Shown: one piece after another, positions 41,803 to 51,064 of the stretch
How positions within the stretch are numbered: the first letter of the stretch is position 1
Layout of the letters: each line of letters opens with the position of its first letter
NCBI GenBank assembly: GCA_900109895.1
Contig: FOBR01000020.1
Location: forward strand, 1-64,000
DNA length: 64,000 nucleotides
DNA from: a bacterium A37T11
GTDB taxonomy: Bacteria > Bacteroidota > Bacteroidia > Sphingobacteriales > Sphingobacteriaceae
Reading direction: 5' to 3'
The notes under the pieces: generated by a model
Told to the model about the DNA's origin: nothing
Databases searched by the model: none
What the model saw: only the letters and a program-made list of their open reading frames with translations
Program-made: the position numbers and the translations under genes

Positions 41803-42390
41803 TTAAGAGAAAAATAGGGCGGCCATCAGCAAAAGCAGGCCATTACGGGTGCGCATGTATTTACGGATGATGTCCCAGGCTTTTACCATCTGATTATTGA
41901 TGGTGCTTTCGCTGATACCCAGTTCAATGGCAGCTTGCTGGTGGGTGAGGCCTTCTACCTGGCATTTTTCAAACACGGCTCTGCACCGCTCGGGTAGTTG
42001 GTCCAGCGCCTCGGCATAAAGTGCGCTGCTTTCTTTAAAGTCCAGGAGCAGTTCGGTGCTGTTTTCATCCAGCACGACCGACCGCCTGATTTCATCCATA
42101 ATACGGGTTTCACGGCTGGCCCTGCCTAATAGATTTAATAGATTATGGCGGGCAATGGTATATAGATAGGGTTTAAACGGCTGTTGCGGGTCCAGGTGAT
42201 CGCGGTTTTCCCATATCTTTTGGAAATCTTGCACCACATCTTCAGAAAGCTCCCGCGACTTCGCTGTTTTCTGGATAAAATAGAGCAATTAATCTGCAAA
42301 GCGCCAGTAAAGTGCACCCAGCGCTTCTGACTGCCCAGCTTTTAGCTGTTCCAACAACTCGTTTTCAGGTATTTCAGGCCGGCTGGACAT
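41803..42390 (-). pseudogene. ECF sigma factor with in-frame nonsense codon
   Basis: Starting at the ATG 42390-42388, 33 codons encode a normal ECF N-terminus (NELLEQLKAGQSEALGALYW then RFAD), after which TAA (42291-42289) interrupts the frame. The same frame then continues for 161 codons with LLYFIQKTAKSRELSEDVVQ (region 2) and LPERCRAVFEKCQVEGLTHQ plus AAIELGISESTINNQMVKAW (region 4). A single base change CAA to TAA would explain it. VVQDFQKIW also looks one residue short compared with the usual VVQDxFQKIW. Restart at the TTG next to the stop would remove the first helix of region 2. It probably no longer serves the FecR at 38894. Confidence 0.8.
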
Positions 42391-42461
42391 GTGACTGCTT
42401 TATTTTTAGCAAATAAGCAAAGAAATTTGCACATTTACAAGAGCTTGGTGAAATATCCTGA

Positions 42462-43136
42462 TCAGCCATCGAATTTGTATCCCATACCATAGGTGGTTTT
42501 GATGTAATCTTTGCTACTGGCATGTTTGAGCTTTTGCCGCAAGTTACGCATATGTACATAGACCGTATCAAAATTGTCTGCCTGGTCAAAATGATCACCC
42601 CACAAGTGTTCGGCAATGGCTGACTTGCTAACAACCCGGTGCTTATTTACCACAAAATAGACTAACAGCTCGTATTCCTTACGGGTTAGGATGATCTGTT
42701 CCTTTTTATAAAATAACAACTTGGCCATCGGTTCGATGATGAAATCATCAAAGCAGATCTGCTCAGCACCTTTTAATATTTTCCGCCGGTATATGGCGTT
42801 GATACGGGCATTTAGCTCTTCCAGATGACAGGGTTTGGTTAAGTAGTCATCTGCACCTAAATGAAACCCCGCCAACTTATCTGCTAATGAATTCTTGGCA
42901 GACAAAATCAAAATGCCGGTTTCTACCTGTTTGGATCGGATGGTAGGAATAAGATCCATGCCTGAACCATCCGGAAGGCTGATATCCAATACGACGATGT
43001 CATAAAAATAGGTATGCAGCTTTTCTTCTGCCAGACGGAAGGTGGCCGCTTGTTCACACACAAAATTAAGGGAAGAGAAATAATCTTCCATTACTTTCAG
43101 CGTCGCAGTCTCATCCTCTACAAATAATAGTTTCAT
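42462..43136 (-). CDS. OmpR-type response regulator
   Basis: 224 residues. The receiver domain holds Asp51 in DIVVLDISLPDGSG, the acidic pocket LFVEDE, and the switch segment ILILSAKNS with Lys of TKP near residue 105. The C-terminal winged helix (about 130-224) is OmpR/PhoB type, with LTRKEYELLVYFVVNKHRVV and the end DYIKTTYGMGYKFDG. It is a complete two-component output. No histidine kinase gene adjoins it in the window: upstream is a plus-strand iron-type cluster, downstream the broken sigma factor. It is therefore an orphan or is paired elsewhere. It could regulate the divergent gene at 43290 through the 150-base gap; inferred only. Confidence 0.92.
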   Translation of the reverse strand: MKLLFVEDETATLKVMEDYFSSLNFVCEQAATFRLAEEKLHTYFYDIVVLDISLPDGSGMDLIPTIRSKQVETGILILSAKNSLADKLAGFHLGADDYLTKPCHLEELNARINAIYRRKILKGAEQICFDDFIIEPMAKLLFYKKEQIILTRKEYELLVYFVVNKHRVVSKSAIAEHLWGDHFDQADNFDTVYVHMRNLRQKLKHASSKDYIKTTYGMGYKFDG

Positions 43137-43289
43137 TAATAGGCTTTTTTAAAGAGTGTTAACTTTATTTTACAAAACTTTAGAATTTCTTTAGAATTCA
43201 ACCCAATCTTTGCGGCAAGATTACCACTTATTTAGACTTAATACAAATATTGGGTTAATTATTTTTTAGACAATAAAACAATACAACAA

Positions 43290-44510
43290 ATGAAAATTAA
43301 TTTTTTAAAAAGTTCTTTTTTACTCGCAATGGCTGTGTCAGGGCTGGCTTCCTGTAGCGATGATGATGATAAGGTAGGTCCGGAAGTAACTCCACTTCGC
43401 TCCAAGATCGATTACTCAAAACTTACGGATAACATGCCTTATGATGCTACCAACACGTTATTTGTGGATGCTTCAGGCAATTCAACAATAGACTTAACCA
43501 CTGGAAATTTTCGTTACCGGGTTTTCCAGGGTATTAACACCTACGGCGGTCTTTGGAAAACGCAACTGGTAGACGGCAATGTGTTAAAAAACATGTTTAA
43601 AAATACGGGTAGCCCTTTCACCGCTCTCAGCAACCCTGCTCCTGCCGATTTTGCAGCATTGAACGCCTCTGGCGTCCAGTTGCGCAATGTGACGGCTTCA
43701 TCCTGGTCCGCAGCGGATGCTGAGGCTGTACGTACTAAAATTGAAGCGGACATGACCGCGCTAGGAACCATCAGTGCTAATGCAGATGTGCCTGCTGCAA
43801 AAGGCACGGCAGGTTATGTATTGAATGCCGCGAACGCAAAAACCTTGGTAGACGCCAAAGGTTTTGAATTAACACAGCTTATTCAAAAAGGGTTAATTGG
43901 CTCTTTTAGTCTTGACTACATCAGCAATGTATTGCTGAACAAAGGCCTGGATGCAGACAATACTACGTTGCTACCAGGTAAGAATTATACCCAATTAGAG
44001 CAGAATTGGGATGAAGCGTATGCATCATTAACGCTCAGCCCCGTCTATCTTGCCGGTTCGACCGATGCGGTGAGGGGAACTACAGAATCGTTTCTGGGTT
44101 CATACGTTTGGGAATACGGTAAACCTGCAACCGACGCCACTTACAACTACACAAAGGTACATGCAGCCTTTTTGAAAGGCCGCGCTGCTATTGTGAACAA
44201 TGATAAGGCTGAACTTAAGAATCAAGCAGAAATTATACGGAATACTTTGGAAAAAGCAGTTATTGGTGCTGCTTTGGGTTATTTGGGGAAATGGAAAACT
44301 GGTACAGATGATGGCACCAGGGCACACGCCATGGGCGAAGGTCTAGGATTTATCTATTCCTTGCGGTTTACTACCCTAAGTGGTGGCACAACGGCCTTCT
44401 CTGAAGGCATACTAAATGACTTGGTGGGTTCTGCCGGAGGCTTTTGGGACCTGACCAATGACAAGATCAATGCTGCGGATGCGGCAATCAGAACCAAATT
44501 TGGCCGATAA
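43290..44510 (+). CDS. DUF4856 lipoprotein
   Basis: 406 residues. Lipoprotein signal LLAMAVSGLASCSDDDD, Cys near residue 22, with the poly-acid stretch common after such signals. The body matches DUF4856: YSKLTDNMPYDATNTLFVDA, then the helical pattern WDEAYASLTLSPVYLAGSTD, FLGSYVWEYGKPATDATYNY and ARAHAMGEGLGFIYSLRF. Family members lie with imelysin and TonB receptors, pointing to iron acquisition, but the biochemistry is unknown. It is first of a four-gene series and is separated from the imelysin gene by 94 bases containing a hairpin. Confidence 0.88.
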   Translation: MKINFLKSSFLLAMAVSGLASCSDDDDKVGPEVTPLRSKIDYSKLTDNMPYDATNTLFVDASGNSTIDLTTGNFRYRVFQGINTYGGLWKTQLVDGNVLKNMFKNTGSPFTALSNPAPADFAALNASGVQLRNVTASSWSAADAEAVRTKIEADMTALGTISANADVPAAKGTAGYVLNAANAKTLVDAKGFELTQLIQKGLIGSFSLDYISNVLLNKGLDADNTTLLPGKNYTQLEQNWDEAYASLTLSPVYLAGSTDAVRGTTESFLGSYVWEYGKPATDATYNYTKVHAAFLKGRAAIVNNDKAELKNQAEIIRNTLEKAVIGAALGYLGKWKTGTDDGTRAHAMGEGLGFIYSLRFTTLSGGTTAFSEGILNDLVGSAGGFWDLTNDKINAADAAIRTKFGR

Positions 44511-44532
44511 ATAGTATTGTGCATTTTTTTGG

Positions 44533-44572
44533 ATTGGATGGTTGATTTGCAGTAGCAAAACAACCATCCAAT
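44533..44572 (+). terminator. Hairpin between DUF4856 and imelysin genes
   Basis: ATTGGATGGTTG (44533-44544) pairs perfectly with CAACCATCCAAT (44561-44572), followed by TTCTTATTT. It could act as an attenuator within the operon. Confidence 0.6.
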
Positions 44573-44604
44573 TTCTTATTTAAGAAATTTAGAAAGATAA
44601 TTGT

Positions 44605-45753
44605 ATGAATTTAGCATCAGGGTTCAGAAAAGCAGGAAGCCTTTTCGTGATTATTTTAACCATCTATGCCTGCTCCAAAAAGGACGGCACCAGCAAGCAG
44701 GAGGAAGAGAAACCCGGTGTAGACCGTAAGGCCCTGCTTACCTACCTGGCCGATGATCTCATTATTCCTTCCTATACCAATTTTAAGACAAGTTTTGGAC
44801 AATTACTGGCAAAAAGCGACGCGTTTACCACCTCGCCCACCTTGTCCTCCTTAACCGAACTAAGAGAAGCTTGGGTAAATGCTTATATTTCCTGGCAAAA
44901 GATTGAATTGATTGATGTAGGGCCAGCCCAGGAACAAAATATTCGTTCATTTTTTAACATATATCCTACCAATGTAAGCAATATACAATCGGGTATCGCT
45001 AGCGGGAATACCGATTTTAATTTACCTGCTACCTACGCGCAACAGGGCTTTCCGGCAATAGATTTTCTGCTTAATGGTCTTGCCGGTACAGACCCGGAAA
45101 TATTGACCTTTTACACGAACGCCCCGGATGCGGTAAAGCGGATAGCTTACTTAAAAAAAATTACGGAGCAGATGAATACGGTATTTACCAAAGTATATGA
45201 TCCGTGGGTTACTGGCACCTACCGGGAAACATTTACCAGCCGCACGGGTACTGATGCTAGTTCATCATTAGCTATACTGGTTAATGGTTATGTTCTTAAC
45301 TATGAGCGCTACATTAGGTCGGGTAAATTTGGTATCCCATCCGGCGCCATGATGAATGGCGTGGTGGCTGCCGAGAAAGTAGAGGCCCTGTATAAAAAGA
45401 ATATTTCATTGACGTTGGCCAAAACGGCATTTCAGGCTTCCATTGACTTTTTCAATGGAAAGAGCGTGAAAAATGGAACAGAAGGTCTTTCTTTTAAATC
45501 CTATTTAGATGCCGTGGATGCAAAAGACAGCCAAACCGGGGTAAAATTATCCAAAACCATTGCCGATCAGTTTGCGGCTACCAACGTGAAGCTGGACTTA
45601 TTGTCTGAAAATTTGAATGAAGAAGTTAAAAACAATAACCAGAAAATGATCGATGTTTATACAGAGATGCAAAAATCGGTACGCATGCTAAAGGTAGATA
45701 TGACCTCGGCAATGAGTATTGTCATCACCTATACGGATAATGACGGTGACTAA
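44605..45753 (+). CDS. Imelysin-like lipoprotein
   Basis: 382 residues. Lipoprotein signal ending IYACSKKDGTS. Imelysin (peptidase M75, insulin-cleaving membrane protease fold) features are LREAWVNAYISWQKIELIDV, RSFFNIYPTNVSNIQSGIAS and QQGFPAIDFLLNG. In active-type imelysins the last motif is GxHxxE; here it reads GFPAIDF, so the His and Glu are missing and peptidase activity is unlikely. Imelysin-like proteins bind haem or iron at the surface. The gene overlaps the start of the HTTM protein gene by 14 bases, which supports one operon. Confidence 0.9.
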   Translation: MNLASGFRKAGSLFVIILTIYACSKKDGTSKQEEEKPGVDRKALLTYLADDLIIPSYTNFKTSFGQLLAKSDAFTTSPTLSSLTELREAWVNAYISWQKIELIDVGPAQEQNIRSFFNIYPTNVSNIQSGIASGNTDFNLPATYAQQGFPAIDFLLNGLAGTDPEILTFYTNAPDAVKRIAYLKKITEQMNTVFTKVYDPWVTGTYRETFTSRTGTDASSSLAILVNGYVLNYERYIRSGKFGIPSGAMMNGVVAAEKVEALYKKNISLTLAKTAFQASIDFFNGKSVKNGTEGLSFKSYLDAVDAKDSQTGVKLSKTIADQFAATNVKLDLLSENLNEEVKNNNQKMIDVYTEMQKSVRMLKVDMTSAMSIVITYTDNDGD

Positions 45754-47083
45754 ACGGACTTCTATTGCTCCCCTGGCCGTATACCGCATCGCCATTGGAC
45801 TGATGCTCTTCTTGAGCATTGTGCGCTTTTGGGCTAAGGGGTGGATTTCGCAGTTATACATCGTTCCGCATTATTTTTTCCCATTTTATGGTTTTGAATT
45901 TGTCAAACCATTGGGCATATACACGTATGGCATTTTTGCCTTGTGTGCCATAGCAGCCTTACTGGTTGCTATTGGCCTTTTTTACCGGGTGGCATCCGTT
46001 GTCCTGTTTCTCAGTTTTACTTACATTGAGCTGATGGATAAGAGCACCTATCTGAACCATTACTATTTCATGAGCCTGGTGCTGTTCATGCTGCTGTTTT
46101 TACCTGCTCATCGTTATTTTTCAGTAGATGCCTGGCGAAATAAAAAATTGTTGGCAGACCAAGTTCCAAGATGGAATTTGGACATGCTTAAATTGTTGTT
46201 AGTTATACTCTATTTCTATGCCGGCCTGGCCAAAATAAACAGCGATTGGCTAGGGCATGCCCTTCCGCTTAAAATTTGGTTGCCAGCCCGCAACGACCTT
46301 CCGTTGATTGGCTGGTTATTTAACTATCAGGCTACTGCGTTTGTTTTTAGCTGGTTTGGATGCATCTATGATCTGTCTATCGGATTTTTACTATGGAATA
46401 AACGGACGCGACCCTTTGCATACCTGGCAGTGATTGTGTTTCATGGAATGACGGCGGTTTTATTTCCGATTGGCATGTTTCCCTACGTGATGATGGTGGC
46501 CTCCCTCATCTTTTTTTCTGCAGCCTTTCATTTGCGCATCATTGGCTTTCTGAACCGCTTTTTTAAATGCCCGGATACGTTTATTCGTCCAAAGAGGCCT
46601 TATACCTATTCGAATGGTGTGCAAAAAGTTTTACTTACTGGGTTTTCCTTTTTTTTTCTGGTACAATTGTTACTGCCCTTTCGGTATTGGCTTTATCCTG
46701 GAGAGCTTTTCTGGACAGAACAAGGCTTCCGGTTTTCCTGGCGGGTGATGCTTATAGAAAAAGCGGGTTATGCCCAATTTACTGTTAAAGAAGCGAATGG
46801 TAAAGCCATCGTGGCAGATAATTCAAAATTTTTAACGGTACTGCAGGAGAAAATGATGAGTACGCAGCCCGATATGATCTTGCAGTATGCCCATTTGCTC
46901 CGTGACCATTATGCGAAACACGGTTTCCGGTCGCCGGAGGTTTATGTGGAGGACTATGTGGTGCTAAACGGTCGCCGCGGAAGAATGTTCATTGATCTCC
47001 ATACGGATTTGGCAAAAGAACAGGAGTCTTTTAAAGCCAAATCCTGGATTTTACCCTTAAACGATGAAATTAAAGGTTTTTAG
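45740..47083 (+). CDS. HTTM-domain membrane protein
   Basis: 447 residues from the ATG at 45740. The gene belongs to the HTTM (horizontally transferred transmembrane) group related to vitamin K-dependent gamma-carboxylase. Many spans are visible, for example FALCAIAALLVAIGLFYRVA and LLLVILYFYAGLAKINSDWL, the latter a family motif. The C-terminal third (about 345-447) is a soluble domain with LLIEKAGYAQFTVKEANGKA. Such proteins sit beside imelysin and TonB receptors in Bacteroidota and their role in iron uptake is unresolved. The end overlaps the TonB receptor start by 20 bases. Confidence 0.88.
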   Translation: MTVTKRTSIAPLAVYRIAIGLMLFLSIVRFWAKGWISQLYIVPHYFFPFYGFEFVKPLGIYTYGIFALCAIAALLVAIGLFYRVASVVLFLSFTYIELMDKSTYLNHYYFMSLVLFMLLFLPAHRYFSVDAWRNKKLLADQVPRWNLDMLKLLLVILYFYAGLAKINSDWLGHALPLKIWLPARNDLPLIGWLFNYQATAFVFSWFGCIYDLSIGFLLWNKRTRPFAYLAVIVFHGMTAVLFPIGMFPYVMMVASLIFFSAAFHLRIIGFLNRFFKCPDTFIRPKRPYTYSNGVQKVLLTGFSFFFLVQLLLPFRYWLYPGELFWTEQGFRFSWRVMLIEKAGYAQFTVKEANGKAIVADNSKFLTVLQEKMMSTQPDMILQYAHLLRDHYAKHGFRSPEVYVEDYVVLNGRRGRMFIDLHTDLAKEQESFKAKSWILPLNDEIKGF

Positions 47084-49484
47084 TTTGTTATGTTGCCTGC
47101 TTCCGGCTATAGGTTGGGCACAGTATTCATTGGTTGGAATTGTCCGGTCCGGATTGGATAGTGCGGTAATAAGAAATGGAACGGTTTATTTAAGCGATAA
47201 CAAAAGTATTACGCATACGGACGAAAATGGCCAGTTCCTGTTTAAAGGCATTGAAAGCGGAAATTATACAGTATTGGTGCGATCCATGGGTTTTGCCGAT
47301 GCGAAGGCTAACGTATATGTACGAAATGGTAATGCAACTTGTGAGTTGTTTCTTTACCGCACAGTCCAGGTTTTGGACGAAGTGCTGGTGGAAGAGAAAA
47401 AAGCGAAGTTCGGTTTTGCTCATTTGAAAGCGATTGAAGATTTGGGTATTTATGAAGGTAAAAAATCGGAAGTCATTTTTCCTGACCAGCTGGTAGCCAA
47501 CCTGGCCACCAACAATGCCCGGCAGGTATATGCCAGGGTGGCGGGCCTGAATATTTGGGAAAATGACAACGCCGGCATTCAGTTGAGTATTGGCGGAAGG
47601 GGATTAGACCCAAACCGGAGTTCCAATTTTAATACCCGTCAGAATGGTTGCGATATCAGCGCTGATGCATTGGGCTATCCGGAAAGTTATTATACGCCAC
47701 CTACTGAAGCAGTATCTCAGATCCAGATAGTGCGGGGGGCAGCATCCTTACAATATGGTACTCAATTTGGGGGTTTGGTCAATTTTATAATGCGCCCCCC
47801 TGTTACGGATAAAAAAATAGCCCTGACCATCCGGCAGACTAGCGGCTCGTATGGTTTTTACAATACCTTTACAAGTGCCAGTGGCACAGCAAATAAACTG
47901 AGTTATTACACTTATTTCCAATACAAAAAAGGAAATGGGTTTCGGGGAAATGCAGACTTTAATGCGTACTCAGGCTATGCCAATATCAAATATCAACTTA
48001 CTACAAAGACTAAAATAGGCTTTGACTACACACACATGAACTATTTGGCACACCAGCCCGGTGGTTTGTCAGACGACATGTTTAAACAAGACCCTACTCA
48101 AAGCAATCGGTACCGCAATTGGTTTGATGTGAATTGGAATTTGTATGCCCTGCATGTGGACCATAAGTTTAACGCTGCTAATGAGGTGAATATGCGCGTG
48201 TTTGGCTTAGCTGCACACCGGTATACGGTGGGTTTTAGGCCCAACCGGGTAGCTACAGTGGATCTTGGAACGGAACCAAGGGACTTGATTAGAGGCGATT
48301 TTGACAATTGGGGGGTGGAAGGCCGTTATTTAAAGCGCTATCAAATCTTAAACAAACCCATGACATTGCTGGTCGGAACCCGCTTTTATCATGGGTTTAA
48401 CCACAGCGTTCAGGGCAACGGATCGACCGGTAAAGATGCTGACTTTCATTTTGTGGATCCTGAAACGTATATACGGAACGATTATACGTTTCCAAACCGG
48501 AATGTTTCCTTATTTGCCGAACAAATTATTCAGTTGAGCGATCAATGGTCTGTGGTACCGGGTGTGCGGTATGAGTTTATCAATACCCGGGCCAAGGGTT
48601 TTACATCGGATATTTCTTACGACTTGGCAGGGAACATTATCTCAAATGAACGGTTGCCTAACAGCCGGCAAAATAAGCGTGATTTCTTACTGGCGGGCTT
48701 AGGCGTTAGTTATAAACCGGCACACACCATTAGCCTTTATGGTAATTTGTCGCAAAACTACCGCTCAGTGACCTTTAGTGATATGTATACGACCAACCCC
48801 TCTTCAAAAATTGACCCCAACTTAACCGATGAAAAGGGATTCTCGTTGGATATTGGCGTACGGAGTGAACATACCTCCATTTATAACTACGACGTGAGTG
48901 CCTTTTACCTAAACTATGATAATCGGATTGGCGATTCGCAGCAATCTGACTCGGACGATCGTATCTATCAATTCCGCACAAATATCGGTCAGGCCGTGAT
49001 CATGGGCATTGAATCTTATGGCGAGGCAGATGTTTACCGGCTTTTAAAACCAAAGGATGAGCGTTGGAGTGCAGTGATCTTTGCCAATGCTGCGTTAATC
49101 AAGTCGGAATACCGGAAAAGTGCAATCCCCGGGGTCCAGGGCAATGAGGTGGAGTTTGTTCCGGGGATTAATCTAAAATCAGGGTTCCGGTTAGGTTATA
49201 AACAGGTTAAAGCATCGTTTCAGTATACGCATTTATCCGACCAGTATTCTGACGCAACGAATGCCATTGATGGAGGTTTGGCCGCTGTAGTGGGGCTGAT
49301 ACCGGCTTATACCATTATGGACGTAAGCATGTCCTATGAATATAAACGCTATAAGCTGGAAGGGAGCATCAACAACGTGGGGAATGCTTATTATTATACG
49401 CGCCGTGCCACTGGTTATCCGGGGCCGGGCATCTTGCCATCCGATAATCGCACTTTTTATCTGACACTGCAAGTAAAAATTTAG
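47064..49484 (+). CDS. TonB-dependent receptor, FecA/siderophore type
   Basis: 806 residues. Signal (about 5-19) followed by a carboxypeptidase-regulatory-like domain (about 22-100), plug (LVANLATNNARQVYARVAGL, RGAASLQYGTQFGGLVNFIM) and barrel with the conserved TonB-type C-terminal strand ending in a Phe-like aromatic run (NRTFYLTLQVKI). The plug resembles FecA and other iron-citrate receptors, with the loop NRSSNFNTRQNGCDISADAL. It is last in the DUF4856-imelysin-HTTM series, and the cluster layout suggests iron or haem uptake. No Fur box was sought reliably. The gene overlaps its predecessor, so it is co-translated. Confidence 0.93.
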   Translation: MKLKVFSLLCCLLPAIGWAQYSLVGIVRSGLDSAVIRNGTVYLSDNKSITHTDENGQFLFKGIESGNYTVLVRSMGFADAKANVYVRNGNATCELFLYRTVQVLDEVLVEEKKAKFGFAHLKAIEDLGIYEGKKSEVIFPDQLVANLATNNARQVYARVAGLNIWENDNAGIQLSIGGRGLDPNRSSNFNTRQNGCDISADALGYPESYYTPPTEAVSQIQIVRGAASLQYGTQFGGLVNFIMRPPVTDKKIALTIRQTSGSYGFYNTFTSASGTANKLSYYTYFQYKKGNGFRGNADFNAYSGYANIKYQLTTKTKIGFDYTHMNYLAHQPGGLSDDMFKQDPTQSNRYRNWFDVNWNLYALHVDHKFNAANEVNMRVFGLAAHRYTVGFRPNRVATVDLGTEPRDLIRGDFDNWGVEGRYLKRYQILNKPMTLLVGTRFYHGFNHSVQGNGSTGKDADFHFVDPETYIRNDYTFPNRNVSLFAEQIIQLSDQWSVVPGVRYEFINTRAKGFTSDISYDLAGNIISNERLPNSRQNKRDFLLAGLGVSYKPAHTISLYGNLSQNYRSVTFSDMYTTNPSSKIDPNLTDEKGFSLDIGVRSEHTSIYNYDVSAFYLNYDNRIGDSQQSDSDDRIYQFRTNIGQAVIMGIESYGEADVYRLLKPKDERWSAVIFANAALIKSEYRKSAIPGVQGNEVEFVPGINLKSGFRLGYKQVKASFQYTHLSDQYSDATNAIDGGLAAVVGLIPAYTIMDVSMSYEYKRYKLEGSINNVGNAYYYTRRATGYPGPGILPSDNRTFYLTLQVKI

Positions 49485-49489
49485 GCCTT

Positions 49490-49537
49490 CCGGCAAACAT
49501 TTTTTGCTATCTTGCTTGCCGGTTTACCAAACCGGCC
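49490..49537 (+). other. Overlapping hairpins between TonB receptor and gluconate genes
   Basis: CCGGCAA (49490-49496) can pair with TTGCCGG (49516-49522), and CCGGTTT (49519-49525) with AAACCGG (49529-49535). The two are mutually exclusive. A T run sits in the first loop. Likely end of the iron cluster, or an attenuator for gluconokinase. Confidence 0.4.
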
Positions 49538-49558
49538 TGAAATCATTTTAGCAAACGA

Positions 49559-51055
49559 ATGCAATACATCATCGGCGTAGACATCGGCACTTCATCTACA
49601 AAAGCGGTTGCTTTTGACCTGAATGGCGTGAGCATTGCCGAACACAGCATCAGTTACCCCATTTTAACGCCAGCACCCACGCATTACGAGCAGGATCCCG
49701 AACAGCTATATCAGGCGGTTCTGTCCACGCTGGCTGAGGTGGCTGGCACAATCAATCAGCTGGAAGGTGCTGCCATTGCCGGGGTGGCTTTCAGCAGCGC
49801 GATGCATGGGCTAATAGCCTTGGATGAAGCGGGACTGCCCCTGACCAATTGCATTGTTTGGACGGATACCCGCAGTGAATCGTTTGCGGCTACTTTAAAA
49901 GGAATCCCTTTGGGAAAAGATATATACCGAAAGACGGGGACCCCAATACATCCGATGTCTCCCCTCTGTAAATTAGGCTGGATGCGGGAGCATATGATCC
50001 CAGTGTTCAGTGCCGCGCATAAATTTGTTGGAATCAAAGAATATGTGCTTTACAGACTGTTTAGCAAGTATGTGATTGACCTGTCAGTTGCTTCTGCTAC
50101 CGGCTTGCTGGATATATATGCGCAGCAGTGGTACGCCCCTGCGCTGGAGCTGGCAGGAATCAAGCCTGAACAGCTGTCTGAGCTGGTTCAGGCTACCTAT
50201 ATGCTTAAAGGATTGGCAAGCGAAGTGGCCAAGCGGCTGCAAATACCCGCTGATACACCTTTTGTAGTGGGTGGCAGTGACGGCTGCCTGGCGAATCTGG
50301 GTGTTCAGGCTATTAAACCCGGCATTGCTGCGGTGACGATTGGCACGAGTGGAGCGATCCGGGTGGTTACAGAAATGGCCCTTTCAGATCCGAAGGAACG
50401 TCTGTTTAGCTACATCCTGACACCGGAGCACTATGTAATAGGGGGTGCTGTCAATAATGGAGGCGTCATTAGGAGCTGGTTCCGTCAAAACTTTTTACTG
50501 CCGGAAGCAGAGCTTGCGGATGGATCGCATGCTTATGACCGCCTGGACATGGAGGCTGCTTCTGCTGAGGCGGGGTCTGATGGCCTTGTTTTTTTGCCAT
50601 ACTTAACGGGTGAGCGCGCTCCTCATTGGAATGCGCATGCGAAGGGCGTCTATTTTGGCATCCAACTGCACCATACGCGTGCGCATTTTGCCAGGGCGAT
50701 GATGGAGGGTGTGCTGTTTGGGATATATGGTGTAGGCAAGGCGCTGGAAGAAATTACGGGGCCCATCGTTAAGATCAACGCAAGCGGGGGCTTTGCCAAG
50801 TCGGCTTTTTGGCTGCAAATGCTGGCAGACGTTTTCAATAAACAGGTAGTGGTCAAAGAAAGTGTGGAGAGCTCGGCTTTGGGGGCGGCGATTATTGGGA
50901 TGCATGCTTTGGGGCTGATCGATGACCTTATACTGCCTGAAGGGTTTGTTCCTTCGTCTGAGACTTACGTGCCTAATATTGAAAAACATGAACAATACGT
51001 AAAAAACTACGCAGTTTTTGAGCGCATATATGATAAATTGAAAGAAGAATTTTAG
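49559..51055 (+). CDS. gntK: Gluconokinase, FGGY family
   Basis: 498 residues, normal for FGGY carbohydrate kinases. GVDIGTSSTKAVAFDLNG is the phosphate-binding loop; FSSAMHGLIALDEAGLPL and IVWTDTRS are sugar-site segments; AAVTIGTSGAIRVV and ASGGFAKSAFWLQMLADVFN are the second ATP-binding part. The enzyme phosphorylates gluconate to 6-phosphogluconate. The substrate is inferred from the gluconate permease gene ten bases downstream; on sequence alone it could also be a xylulokinase. The 6-phosphogluconate dehydrogenase and a regulator that often join this pair are not present in the window. Confidence 0.87.
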   Translation: MQYIIGVDIGTSSTKAVAFDLNGVSIAEHSISYPILTPAPTHYEQDPEQLYQAVLSTLAEVAGTINQLEGAAIAGVAFSSAMHGLIALDEAGLPLTNCIVWTDTRSESFAATLKGIPLGKDIYRKTGTPIHPMSPLCKLGWMREHMIPVFSAAHKFVGIKEYVLYRLFSKYVIDLSVASATGLLDIYAQQWYAPALELAGIKPEQLSELVQATYMLKGLASEVAKRLQIPADTPFVVGGSDGCLANLGVQAIKPGIAAVTIGTSGAIRVVTEMALSDPKERLFSYILTPEHYVIGGAVNNGGVIRSWFRQNFLLPEAELADGSHAYDRLDMEAASAEAGSDGLVFLPYLTGERAPHWNAHAKGVYFGIQLHHTRAHFARAMMEGVLFGIYGVGKALEEITGPIVKINASGGFAKSAFWLQMLADVFNKQVVVKESVESSALGAAIIGMHALGLIDDLILPEGFVPSSETYVPNIEKHEQYVKNYAVFERIYDKLKEEF

Positions 51056-51064
51056 CCTATACGT

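Noticed and set aside
44605-45753. Active M75 peptidase call for the imelysin
   Set aside because: The GxHxxE motif is replaced by GFPAIDF, so a protease function is not supported.
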